From positions 62,001-126,000 of the forward strand of contig NZ_CAKMMW010000012.1 of the NCBI RefSeq assembly GCF_927798215.1: 64,000 bases of DNA. Reading direction: 5' to 3'. Made by a program: the position numbers and the translations under genes. This DNA is from Paenibacillus_E allorhizoplanae. GTDB taxonomy: Bacteria > Bacillota > Bacilli > Paenibacillales > NBRC-103111. Shown one piece after another: positions 17,197 through 25,848 of this stretch (positions within the stretch are counted from its first letter, which is position 1; each line of letters opens with the position of its first letter). The notes below the pieces were generated by a model. It saw only the letters and a list, made by a program, of their open reading frames with translations. It had not been told where the DNA came from and searched no databases.

Positions 17197-18944
17197 AAAG
17201 TACACAGGGCGCGATTTCCTTACAACTCAAGCTTACCTTAACTTTTTTGCTTATCCTCATACCACTGGTCAGTGTAAGTATATTTGCCAATAACTACTCA
17301 CAAGGTATTATGAATGTCCAAATTAGTGACCGGACGAAGGGGGCACTCCTGACGTCACTTGCCTATATGGAGCAAATTGCGAATACGATGGATCAGCAAA
17401 CCCTACTGATTAGCTCTAATCCTAGTATCGTAAACATCTTTAGGGATATTGAAGACCCACTTAACCCGACTCATTTATATGATATTCATACCGTCATGCA
17501 GCAGCTGACTTCTCTTGCCAATATTAACGGTGCCATTCAAGAGGCCTATATTGTTCATGGAGCTAGCGGCAATGGCGTTTCGACAGCGCTGGGGGCGTTC
17601 AGATGGCCTCGGGTGAAGGAAGAAGGCTGGTTCCAGCAAGTCGTTCGAGGAATTGGTTCTTTAATTATTTATATTCCTACTGCAGATTCAAGCGGGGGTC
17701 AGAACTTATATTTAAAAGGCTCCAATATCTACTATATTAGGTTACTTGACGTATTAAGAGATTCGCCAGAGCCGAACGTTTTGATTTTTGCTGTAAATAA
17801 CTCGTCGCTTCAGAGTATTATTCAACATCTCCAAACGACCGAACGGATGAACATTTCTTTATATTATAATAACAGGCTGATTCTGGAGACCAACCCTGCT
17901 GCGAAGGAAGCTTATGCTTCCGACATGTTCGCAATGAAAGAAACAAGCGGTGCATGGTCTATTCAATTAGAGCAGCCCAAGGATGAAATTTTCAAGCAAT
18001 CTGATCGGTTGCAACTCTTTACTTACCTTATTATTCTACTTAGCATACTTCTTGCTGTGTGGACGGCCTGGCTGATTTACATTCAAATTTTAAAGCCTTT
18101 GCGCCAATTATCGAGCGCTTTCAAATTCGTTGGCAAGGGAGATCTGAACTATCAAATCAGGCATGATCGAAGAGATGAATTCGGACTCGTAATGAATGGT
18201 TTTAATCAGATGGCGGAGTCCCAGAGAATTATGATCGAGGAGGATTATGAGAAGGAGCTTCGTTTAGCGAAGTCGGAGTTTAGCTTGCTGCAATCGCAAA
18301 TCAATCCGCATTTTCTTTATAATACACTGGATTCCATCTATTCGGTTGCGGTCAAATTTAATATGAAAGAAATTAGTGAAATGGTCTTGAATTTGGCCAA
18401 ATTTTTCAGAGTTAGCTTGGGAAAAGGACGGAGTCATTTTACATTAGAGGAAACGATGCAGCATCTGCTGTATTACATTCGTGTTCAACAGATGCGAACA
18501 GCACACTTTTCAGTTGAGATTGATTTGGAAAAAGGCTCTGAGGCCATCCCTGTACTTAAATTGCTGCTGCAGCCTATTGTAGAAAACGCGATTATTCATG
18601 GGCTTGAGAAATGCCCTTTTGAAGGTGAACTGCGAATTCGCTCTAGGGTTCATCAACATCTTTTATTTATCGAAGTAGAAGATACAGGTATGGGAATGCC
18701 AGACGCTTTGCTGAAGCAAATCCAACTGGAGCTCAGTATACTGACAAGTAAGCTTTACCGAGTGCCGCAAGAAAGTCCGTCGAGTCAATTTTTTGGGATG
18801 AAAAATGTGAAATCGAGAATGAAGTTATATTACGGAGAAGAAGCTGACGTCCTGATTGAAAGTGAAGAGGGACTCGGAACAAAGGTTACCTTAATCATTC
18901 CTATACGAGTGGGGGAAGAAGAAGATGAAGCTGCTCGTCGCTGA
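17193..18944 (+). CDS. YesM-type sensor histidine kinase
   Basis: 583 aa from the GTG at 17193, which overlaps the AraC stop and has AGGAAGGTG upstream. Layout: TM helix (about 13-33), extracellular Cache-like sensor, second TM helix (about 280-303), HAMP (about 305-360), then the His_kinase domain with the phospho-His in QSQINPHFLYNTLDSI (about 383-398) and HATPase_c with PIVENAIIHGLEK and GMGMPDALL. This class phosphorylates YesN-type regulators and controls carbohydrate uptake and degradation in Paenibacillus and Bacillus. The response regulator gene starts 20 nt before its stop. Confidence 0.9.
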   Translation: MKSTQGAISLQLKLTLTFLLILIPLVSVSIFANNYSQGIMNVQISDRTKGALLTSLAYMEQIANTMDQQTLLISSNPSIVNIFRDIEDPLNPTHLYDIHTVMQQLTSLANINGAIQEAYIVHGASGNGVSTALGAFRWPRVKEEGWFQQVVRGIGSLIIYIPTADSSGGQNLYLKGSNIYYIRLLDVLRDSPEPNVLIFAVNNSSLQSIIQHLQTTERMNISLYYNNRLILETNPAAKEAYASDMFAMKETSGAWSIQLEQPKDEIFKQSDRLQLFTYLIILLSILLAVWTAWLIYIQILKPLRQLSSAFKFVGKGDLNYQIRHDRRDEFGLVMNGFNQMAESQRIMIEEDYEKELRLAKSEFSLLQSQINPHFLYNTLDSIYSVAVKFNMKEISEMVLNLAKFFRVSLGKGRSHFTLEETMQHLLYYIRVQQMRTAHFSVEIDLEKGSEAIPVLKLLLQPIVENAIIHGLEKCPFEGELRIRSRVHQHLLFIEVEDTGMGMPDALLKQIQLELSILTSKLYRVPQESPSSQFFGMKNVKSRMKLYYGEEADVLIESEEGLGTKVTLIIPIRVGEEEDEAARR

Positions 18945-20526
18945 AGATGAATTTCAAGTCAGAGAGCGGATTGCCTATGGAATTTCATGGAAAGACTATG
19001 ACATTGAAATTGCCGGTGCTGTGGGAAACGGCAGGGAAGCCATCGTGGCTGTAGAAAAGGACTGCATTGATATCGTCATTACAGATATTCATATGCCCGA
19101 TATGAGTGGTCTTGAGCTTGCAAAGGTTCTGAAGAATGAATATCCTCATGTGAAGGTTATCATATTAACGGGTTTTGACCATTTCGAATATGCACGTGAT
19201 AGCATCGATTATGGCGTTGTTAAATATCTGGTAAAGCCAGCGGAGAATGAGGTTGTACTGGAAACGGTGTTAAGAGCCAAACAGCTTCGTGAACAGGAAT
19301 TGAATGATATACATAACATAGCGCTTCTGAAGCAGCGATGGAAAGAGCATTTGCCTCAACTTAAACAATCATTTTATAAAAATTGGTTGAACGGGCGTTT
19401 GTCTACCTGGGAATTAGAAAAACGCAGTCAGGAAATCGGCTTTTCCCTAGCAGGCCATATCTATTTGCCTGTCACGCTTGATATGGACCCGATTGCCGAA
19501 ACCGATGTCCGTTTCCATTCAGGGGAGCGGCCGCTAATTCAGTATTCGCTGTTTAATATTACTCGGGATGTCGTGGAGGATATGGATGGCATCGTTCTGC
19601 ATGACGATGACGGGTTGACGGCCATTATCTTCTTTGCCCCTTCAAGTGTAGAGGTATCAGGATTTCAGCTCAAAGTTAATCAGCAGCTCGGCAGACTGCT
19701 TAGCACGGTTAAAACCTGTTTGAAGCTAACAGCCAGCGCTGGCATTGGAACTTGTGTGGAAGATCAAGCTTTGCTGCCGATTGCCTATAAGCAGAGTAGA
19801 ATGGCACTGCAGGAACGCATCGTACTGGGCAATGAAACCGTCATTCCATATCGGAACGATGCGCCTTCGAAGTCAGTCTGGTTGAATATGAACGATCTGG
19901 AAAAAGACATTGAAATTGCAGTGGAAACGGGCAATGAGAGCAAGAGGTCAGAGCTTATCAGCACGTTAATGGACATCGGTTTCTCGCCGAACCATCCCAT
20001 TGCCGAGGCGAAAGAGATGCTTCTTCGCATTACGGCATTACTGACGCGAATTGTCAATTCCCACGGGTGGAGTTTACGCGAAACGCTTGCTGAGGACTAT
20101 ACAGATTTTATGAACTTTAATCAGTTGCTGGCGAAGGAACAGCTCATGGAATGGCTGCATCGCATGATGGCGCGAATTAGCCGATCAATTAGCGAGCGTC
20201 GAAAATCGGGTACGCATATTACGGTGAGTGAAATCTTGGCTTTCGTTGATCGGCACTTATATGAGGAAGAGCTAAGTTTATATTTTGTCGCTGAAAAAAT
20301 GTATATGAATTATGCCTATGCGAGCCGAATCTTTAAAGAGGTGACCGGCAGCAATTTCTCGGATAGCGTGCTAAGACTACGGATGGAAAAGGCCAAGGAG
20401 CTGCTGGCAACGGGGAGCAAAGTGTATGAAGTAGCCGAACGAGTCGGATATAAGAACGGGAATTACTTCTCGCGGAGCTTTCAGAAGTACTGGGGAATCA
20501 AGCCGAGTGAAATGAACAAGTCATAA
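18925..20526 (+). CDS. YesN-type response regulator (REC + AraC HTH)
   Basis: 533 aa; ATG after GGGGGAAG. The receiver domain is about residues 1-125 (VAEDE; phospho-Asp in VITDIHMPDMSG; Lys in YLVKPAENE). A long middle region (about 130-430) is typical of this family. The AraC-type double HTH is at about 440-533 (LSLYFVAEKMYMNYAYASRIFKEVTG; VYEVAERVGYKNGNYFSRSF ending KPSEM). It is cognate to the kinase upstream. It probably activates the Lpl-type ABC importer that begins 166 nt downstream, beyond a terminator. Confidence 0.9.
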   Translation: MKLLVAEDEFQVRERIAYGISWKDYDIEIAGAVGNGREAIVAVEKDCIDIVITDIHMPDMSGLELAKVLKNEYPHVKVIILTGFDHFEYARDSIDYGVVKYLVKPAENEVVLETVLRAKQLREQELNDIHNIALLKQRWKEHLPQLKQSFYKNWLNGRLSTWELEKRSQEIGFSLAGHIYLPVTLDMDPIAETDVRFHSGERPLIQYSLFNITRDVVEDMDGIVLHDDDGLTAIIFFAPSSVEVSGFQLKVNQQLGRLLSTVKTCLKLTASAGIGTCVEDQALLPIAYKQSRMALQERIVLGNETVIPYRNDAPSKSVWLNMNDLEKDIEIAVETGNESKRSELISTLMDIGFSPNHPIAEAKEMLLRITALLTRIVNSHGWSLRETLAEDYTDFMNFNQLLAKEQLMEWLHRMMARISRSISERRKSGTHITVSEILAFVDRHLYEEELSLYFVAEKMYMNYAYASRIFKEVTGSNFSDSVLRLRMEKAKELLATGSKVYEVAERVGYKNGNYFSRSFQKYWGIKPSEMNKS

Positions 20527-20542
20527 GTTTTGAAGAAAAAAT

Positions 20543-20575
20543 GACATTCAACATGACCTGTTGGTGTCTTTTTTT
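20543..20575 (+). terminator. Rho-independent terminator after the YesN-type regulator
   Basis: GACATTCAACA pairs with TGTTGGTGTC, followed by seven Ts. Confidence 0.7.
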
Positions 20576-20691
20576 GCATGCAAAAACGTAGAAATTGTGG
20601 TCATTAAAGTAGAAGGATTAGTCTACATTTTCATTACTTGTCGGGCTATAGTTAGTACAAGAGAAGAGCACGATAGCTAAGGAGATCACAC

Positions 20692-21642
20692 ATGATGAAG
20701 ACAAATTCTTTGACAGTAAGCAGAGAAGTCAAATTAACAAAAGGGAGGTCATTCAAGCTTCTGAGGTATTGGGATTTGTATCTCATGGTATTGCCTGCGG
20801 TCATTCTTATCCTCCTCTTCAAATATATGCCGATGTATGGCGTCATCATTGCCTTCAAAGATTACAATTTGATGGAAGGTGTATGGGGTAGCGATTGGGT
20901 GGGGCTTCAATATTTTCGTGAATTATTTACGTTCGACGAATTCCCAAGAGTAGTCAGAAATACCGTTATGATCTCCTTGATGAAACTGCTCGTAGGTTTC
21001 CCTGTTCCCATTATTCTAGCCCTGCTGCTGAATGAGCTCAAATTCGTCAAATTCAAACGAATGGTGCAGACGATCACTTATCTGCCTCATTTTATTTCAT
21101 GGGTGATTATTGGCGGCCTCGCCATTGATATGCTGTCTCCAAGCAGCGGGATTATTAATAGAATCATCGAAATGTTAGGGTTCCAACCGATCTTTTTCAT
21201 GTCGGATGAAAGAATTTTTCGATGGATACTAGTGGGCTCGGATGTTTGGAAGGAAGCGGGTTGGGGGGCTATCATATATCTCGCTGCACTGCTGGGGATT
21301 AATGAGGAACTATACCAAGCGGCTACTGTGGATGGGGCAAATCGCTTTCGGCAAATTTGGCATATTTCTCTTCCAGGTCTGAAGTCGACCATTATCATCA
21401 TTCTCTTGCTGCGAATCGGGTATATCTTAGATGCAGGTTTCGAACAAGTACTGGTTATGTATAACCCAACTGTCTACGATGTGGCGGATATCATTGATAC
21501 GTATGTGTTTCGAGTGGGGCTAGGCTCTATGCAATTTGGTCTAACGACAGCAGCTGGGTTATTCAAGTCAGTCATTGGCTGCGTACTTCTAATTTTAGCT
21601 AATGTATTTGCCAGGAAAATGGGGGAAGAAGGAATTTTCTAA
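20692..21642 (+). CDS. LplB-type ABC sugar permease
   Basis: 316 aa; ATG with AGGAG upstream (ATG ATG doublet). It has six membrane helices and the permease cytoplasmic EAA-like loop EELYQAATVDGANRFRQIW (about residues 204-222), the surface that contacts the MsmX-type ATPase. It pairs with the next permease and the solute-binding lipoprotein in an importer for oligosaccharides. No ATPase gene is present, as usual for this class, which borrows a shared one. The preceding two-component system is the probable regulator. Confidence 0.9.
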   Translation: MMKTNSLTVSREVKLTKGRSFKLLRYWDLYLMVLPAVILILLFKYMPMYGVIIAFKDYNLMEGVWGSDWVGLQYFRELFTFDEFPRVVRNTVMISLMKLLVGFPVPIILALLLNELKFVKFKRMVQTITYLPHFISWVIIGGLAIDMLSPSSGIINRIIEMLGFQPIFFMSDERIFRWILVGSDVWKEAGWGAIIYLAALLGINEELYQAATVDGANRFRQIWHISLPGLKSTIIIILLLRIGYILDAGFEQVLVMYNPTVYDVADIIDTYVFRVGLGSMQFGLTTAAGLFKSVIGCVLLILANVFARKMGEEGIF

Positions 21643-21666
21643 GGAAGAGAAAGTAGAGGGCTTGTC

Positions 21667-22533
21667 ATGAAAAGAATTCGGAGAGAATCCATATTTAATA
21701 ATGTAAATGTCATCGTATTGTCGCTGCTCTCATTATCAACCGTTGTACCTTTGATTCATATTGTAGCGAAGTCACTCAGTGGTGAAACGTATATTTTAGC
21801 GAAAGAGATTTGGCTATGGCCGAAAGATTTCAACTTTGCTTCGTATGAATATGTACTCTCTTATAAACAGTTTTACATGTCATTTTGGAATTCCTTGATT
21901 ATTACTGTAGTTGGCACGGCAATCAGCATGGCTGTCACCGTATTGGCTGCGTTTCCACTCTCTAGGAAAAATTTTCCCTTTAAAAGAGGGTTTATGCTGT
22001 TCTTTGTCATCACGATGTTCTTCAGCGGTGGTCTAATTCCTACCTACCTGGTTGTGAAGCAATTAGGATTATTAAACACACTCTGGTCGATTATGCTGCC
22101 TCTGGCCTTGGCACCGTTTAATTTAATCTTGATCCGCAACTATTTCTTGAGCCTGCCTGAGGCTTTGGAAGAGTCGGCAATTATGGATGGGGCTTCCAAC
22201 ATACGGATTCTTACTTGGATCTATCTGCCTTTATCCCTACCGACCATTGCAACGATCGCGATGTTTTATGCCGTCGGTTACTGGAATAGCTTTTTTCAAG
22301 CGATGATGTATATCACTGATAGAGGTCTGATGCCACTGCAAGTATTCCTGATGCAGATTGTGACCAACTCCAAGACGGGAGACATGACGACGGGCGGCGT
22401 GTTAAGTGAACTTACACCAGAATCGACGACGGCTGCGGCCATCATTTGCGTGGTATTTCCGATCCTTTGTGTGTATCCCTTCATTCAAAAATATTTTGTT
22501 AAAGGTGTTATGTTAGGTGCGGTTAAGGGATAA
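21667..22533 (+). CDS. YtcP/LplC-type ABC sugar permease
   Basis: 288 aa; ATG 24 nt after the LplB stop, preceded by GAGGG. It has six TM helices. The EAA-like loop is EALEESAIMDGASNIRILTW (about residues 170-189). The conserved ending KYFVKGVMLGAVKG is typical of the CUT1-type YtcP family. It is the second half of the membrane channel with the 20692 gene. Confidence 0.9.
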   Translation: MKRIRRESIFNNVNVIVLSLLSLSTVVPLIHIVAKSLSGETYILAKEIWLWPKDFNFASYEYVLSYKQFYMSFWNSLIITVVGTAISMAVTVLAAFPLSRKNFPFKRGFMLFFVITMFFSGGLIPTYLVVKQLGLLNTLWSIMLPLALAPFNLILIRNYFLSLPEALEESAIMDGASNIRILTWIYLPLSLPTIATIAMFYAVGYWNSFFQAMMYITDRGLMPLQVFLMQIVTNSKTGDMTTGGVLSELTPESTTAAAIICVVFPILCVYPFIQKYFVKGVMLGAVKG

Positions 22534-22589
22534 TTCCATGCCTTTATCCGAACTTTCATATATGTATAATTAAATAGGGAGGCGCGATC

Positions 22590-24107
22590 ATGGTTTTTAG
22601 AAAAACAGCGGCAATCAGTATGAGTGTAGTCATGTGTATGCTTGTCATGGCGGGGTGCAGCACAAGCAAGCAAGCGGGCCAGGCAGGAACAGAAAAGACT
22701 GCGACGGCAACAAGTGGGAGTGGGGGAGAAGTCAAAGCGCTTAAGGATTTAAAAATTACCCGACTTTACCACGGCGTTATGGAGCAATTCAAAGGTTCGG
22801 ACACCATGAATAATAATAAGATTATTAATAAGTTAAGGGAGAACTCGGGCTTTAACATTCAATATGAGTCACTTCCAAATGAAAATCCATCGCAAAAAAC
22901 ATCCATTATCTTTGCTTCTGGTGATGTGCCTGATCTTATCATGGTGAATGGCAAATCCGACTACTTTAAACTGGCCAAACAAGGTGCGCTCGAGCCCCTC
23001 GATGATTTAATTGCTAAGCAAATTCCGAATTTGTCTACGATGGCAAGTAAAGAGTCGCTAGATGCTTTGAGGTATGAAGGGAAAGTTTATGCGATCCCTT
23101 ATCGAAATGCCTTAAAGGTAGGGAACGGTCTTATTGAGCGTACGGATATTTTGAAGGAATTAAACTTGAATGCGCCAACAACGATCGATGAGTTTTATTC
23201 AACAATGAAGACCATTAAAGAGAAGAAGAATATTACGCCACTAACGATGGCGACTTCGAGTGCGGGATCTTTCTTTGATGGATTTTTCCCTTTCTCCGCT
23301 GCCTTCGGCGTTTCTACACCTACAGTTATAAAAGACGGGAAATTGAAATTTTCCTGGGTGCAGCCGGAATACAAAGAATTCATAACAACACTTAAGAAAT
23401 GGTATGACGAAGGACTATTGGATCCTGAATTTGCAGTTAATAAAGATAGCAAAGATAAGTTAATTAACGGAACAGCCGTGTTCAATACGTTGTATTTCTC
23501 ATCAGGTATTGACGTGGACAAAGCCCTGCAGGAAAAGAAAAATGGCGGCTCTGTACAGTTTATTGCACCTCCTGTTGGCAAAAATGGTCAATCGGGGATT
23601 CAAGATGCTTCGATTTCAACGCAATATGTTGTAATTCCTAAACAAGCTAAAAATAAGTTGGGTGCAGCCCAATACCTGAACTTTTTGTACAAGCCGGAAA
23701 CCGATATCTTAATAAATTATGGCATAAAAGGTGAGGATTACACAGAAGCAAATGGGATATATACACAGACGAAAGAACAAAGTGACAAAATTAGCTGGCG
23801 TTCGATGTACGGCTTAGGGGATACGGATTTTGGTATTGATGCACGACTGAAAGCCAAAAGTTTGTTGCCTTATTATGAGCCTCAGCTGAAATTTAAAAAA
23901 TCCCGTGAGGAAACGAACTTTGCGCCATCGATTGAAGCGTACGATACCAAATTCACAGAACTTCGCAATTATGTGGAAGAAAACTCAATGAAATTTATTA
24001 TGGGTAAACGTGATTTGTCTGAGTTTGACAAATTTACACAGGAGTTTGATGCTAAGGGCGGGAAGACCGCGATTGATGCCTTAAACGAATGGTTTACGAA
24101 GAAGTAA
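22590..24107 (+). CDS. Extracellular solute-binding lipoprotein (LplA-like)
   Basis: 505 aa; ATG after GGGAGGCGC. The lipobox is VMAGCSTS (Cys about residue 24), then a low-complexity tether (KTATATSGSGG). The mature part is the two-lobed family-1 solute-binding fold (PDLIMVNGKSDYFKLAKQG, GKVYAIPYRNALK, WYDEGLLDPEF), ending IDALNEWFTKK. It captures an oligosaccharide for the two permeases upstream. It is the last gene of the transporter operon, followed by a terminator. Confidence 0.9.
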   Translation: MVFRKTAAISMSVVMCMLVMAGCSTSKQAGQAGTEKTATATSGSGGEVKALKDLKITRLYHGVMEQFKGSDTMNNNKIINKLRENSGFNIQYESLPNENPSQKTSIIFASGDVPDLIMVNGKSDYFKLAKQGALEPLDDLIAKQIPNLSTMASKESLDALRYEGKVYAIPYRNALKVGNGLIERTDILKELNLNAPTTIDEFYSTMKTIKEKKNITPLTMATSSAGSFFDGFFPFSAAFGVSTPTVIKDGKLKFSWVQPEYKEFITTLKKWYDEGLLDPEFAVNKDSKDKLINGTAVFNTLYFSSGIDVDKALQEKKNGGSVQFIAPPVGKNGQSGIQDASISTQYVVIPKQAKNKLGAAQYLNFLYKPETDILINYGIKGEDYTEANGIYTQTKEQSDKISWRSMYGLGDTDFGIDARLKAKSLLPYYEPQLKFKKSREETNFAPSIEAYDTKFTELRNYVEENSMKFIMGKRDLSEFDKFTQEFDAKGGKTAIDALNEWFTKK

Positions 24108-24120
24108 AAAAGCAATGAAA

Positions 24121-24167
24121 GAGCCATCCTCAAGTAGATTAGCTACTTTGGGGGTGGCTCTTATTTG
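24121..24167 (+). terminator. Rho-independent terminator after the solute-binding protein
   Basis: GAGCCATCCTCAAGTAG pairs with CTACTTTGGGGGTGGCTC, then TTATTTGTT. Confidence 0.7.
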
Positions 24168-24213
24168 TTGGACGAATGTGAGGTAAGGTAATAGGTTATT
24201 AAGAGAGAGTGAA

Positions 24214-24825
24214 TTAGTGAATCAACGCATCTTGCGGATTCTCCGTTTTCACAATGCTATGTGAAGATGAACCTGTAAGACGCTGTGGCGGGAAGACTTG
24301 GCGAACGGGCGCAATGATGAGTGCAGCTACCACCGCTTTAATCGCATCTCCTGCGAGGAATGGATAGCAAGCGGCGACCATTGCTTTCTCTAGCGTATAG
24401 GAAGGAACCTTATACATTAACCAAGGTACACCCGCTAAATAAAGGATCAGTGAGCCGAATACTTCAAGAACAAGAAATGCAGCGACATAGCCCATGATGC
24501 CATTTAAACGAATACGAGGTAAAATAAAACCAATGAGCATCGCAGAGATCGGCCAGATCATAATAAAGCCGCCAGTAGGTCCAAGGACAACGCCTAGTCC
24601 ACCACTGCCATGAAGGAGTGGGAAACCAACGGCAGTAAGCACTACGACAAGAGCCATACTTAGGAATCCGTAACGCGCACCTAGTAAACCGCCAGCGAGC
24701 ATAACAGCTAATGTTTGAAGGGTAATGGGTACTTCTGTGCCGACTGAGATTTTGAAGAAGCTGAATAACACGAGAATAGCTGCAAATAAAGCGCTGAAAA
24801 TTACACCACGTAACGTAAGTTTCAT
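24214..24825 (-). CDS. bioY: Biotin ECF transporter S component BioY
   Basis: 203 aa from the ATG at 24825, with GGAGTGAT upstream; the longer ORF to 24888 would run through the operator. It is a six-helix membrane protein with BioY hallmarks: VPITLQTLAVMLAGGLLGARYG (about residues 31-52), the LGPTGGF motif (about 82-88) and FLAGDAIKAVVAALI near the C-terminus. BioY binds biotin and works alone or with the EcfA/EcfT energising module, whose genes are encoded divergently here. The intervening region carries a BirA-like palindrome, so biotin repression is likely. Confidence 0.92.
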   Translation of the reverse strand: MKLTLRGVIFSALFAAILVLFSFFKISVGTEVPITLQTLAVMLAGGLLGARYGFLSMALVVVLTAVGFPLLHGSGGLGVVLGPTGGFIMIWPISAMLIGFILPRIRLNGIMGYVAAFLVLEVFGSLILYLAGVPWLMYKVPSYTLEKAMVAACYPFLAGDAIKAVVAALIIAPVRQVFPPQRLTGSSSHSIVKTENPQDALIH

Positions 24826-24860
24826 ATTGTTGATCACTCCTGTTTCTGGTATTGTTAATC

Positions 24861-24898
24861 TATTGTCAACCAAATTAATGATTAACAAGTTGACAATA
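24861..24898. promoter_or_regulatory. BirA-type biotin operator
   Basis: TATTGTCAAC (24861-24870) and GTTGACAATA (24889-24898) form a perfect 10-bp inverted repeat with an 18-bp centre. The TTGTNAAC-N18-GTTNACAA architecture equals the known BirA operator layout. It lies between bioY and the divergent ECF energising genes and could control both. Flanking TTGTTAATC and GATTAACAA offer a second, weaker pair. Confidence 0.75.
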
Positions 24899-24945
24899 CA
24901 GATGATAGCACAACTGCTAGAAAAGTGAAAGGAACTTTTTTACAT

Positions 24946-25848
24946 ATGCCTACAAGAGAAAGATTAATGTCATTAAAGAACGCTTCAATCGTCTATCGTA
25001 TGGAATCGGGAGAAGGGCGACGCGTATGGTCAGGTGTTTCGCTAGACATTCATAGAGGTGAGTGGATTGCTGTTGTGGGACCTAATGGGAGCGGGAAAAG
25101 TACACTTGCTAGCGTGCTGCTAGGCTTGAACCCATTGTCGGAAGGGCAAGTGCAGCGTAGAACGAATGCTGTTACGCAGGCGACAAGAGGCGTGCTCCAA
25201 TTGCCAGAAGCTCAATTCATAGGAGAAACGATAGGGGAGGAACTAGATTTCTTACCGCAAGCACAGCAATTAACAGCGGAGGAACGCAGGAGCTGGTATA
25301 CGGAAGTATTAGCTGCTGTAGGATTGTCACTTTCGCCAGAGCGTACAATGGCTACCTTATCTGGGGGGCAGAAACAGCTGGTAAATCTCGCTGCCGCACT
25401 CGCAGCAAGTCCAGAGATTCTGCTTCTAGACGAACCGACGGCGATGCTGGATCCAGCTTCTCGCAAAGAAGTACGGGAAGCTGTGCGCCAGGCACATCAA
25501 CGTGGCACGACGATTGTATGGATTTCACATCGGCTGGAAGAGGTGGCGGATGCGAGTCGTGTCGTCGGATTTGGCGCTGGAAGAATTACCTTTGATGGGG
25601 AGCCGCGTGAGTTTTTTTATGGGAAAGCTGGGGAGAAATCGGAGAAAAACGAGAAAAACGAGAAAAACGAGAAACCTGAGGAGTTTGAGAAATTAAAGAA
25701 ATTCGAAAAATCTTCGCCTTGTGTGGAACTTGGCTTTGATCCGCCTTTTGTGATTCAAACGGCGATGCATCTGCTAGAACAGGGACTCACGTTAGACCCT
25801 CTTCCGCTGAACATGGAAGAATTGGCGGAGGTGATCTCATGCCGATAG
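24946..25848 (+). CDS. ECF transporter ATPase EcfA
   Basis: 300 aa from the ATG at 24946 (AAAGGAA 11 nt upstream); GTG 24925 is a longer alternative. ABC ATPase: Walker A GPNGSGKST, signature LSGGQKQLVNLA, Walker B ILLLDEPTAMLD, switch His in WISHRLEE. Beyond the ATPase core a Lys/Glu/Asn-rich linker (EKNEKNEK, DNA repeat at 25642-25668) leads to a C-terminal tail, CVELGFDPPFVIQTA, typical of EcfA subunits. It pairs with the ATPase half of the next gene, which overlaps it by 10 nt. Confidence 0.9.
   Translation: MPTRERLMSLKNASIVYRMESGEGRRVWSGVSLDIHRGEWIAVVGPNGSGKSTLASVLLGLNPLSEGQVQRRTNAVTQATRGVLQLPEAQFIGETIGEELDFLPQAQQLTAEERRSWYTEVLAAVGLSLSPERTMATLSGGQKQLVNLAAALAASPEILLLDEPTAMLDPASRKEVREAVRQAHQRGTTIVWISHRLEEVADASRVVGFGAGRITFDGEPREFFYGKAGEKSEKNEKNEKNEKPEEFEKLKKFEKSSPCVELGFDPPFVIQTAMHLLEQGLTLDPLPLNMEELAEVISCR
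25642..25668 (+). repeat. Nine-bp coding repeat in the EcfA linker
   Basis: GAGAAAAAC occurs three times in tandem (25642-25650, 25651-25659, 25660-25668), encoding EKN repeats. Length changes keep the frame. Confidence 0.85.

Noticed and set aside
23195..23581. 128-codon ORF antisense to the solute-binding lipoprotein gene
   Set aside because: Shadow frame with no start signals.
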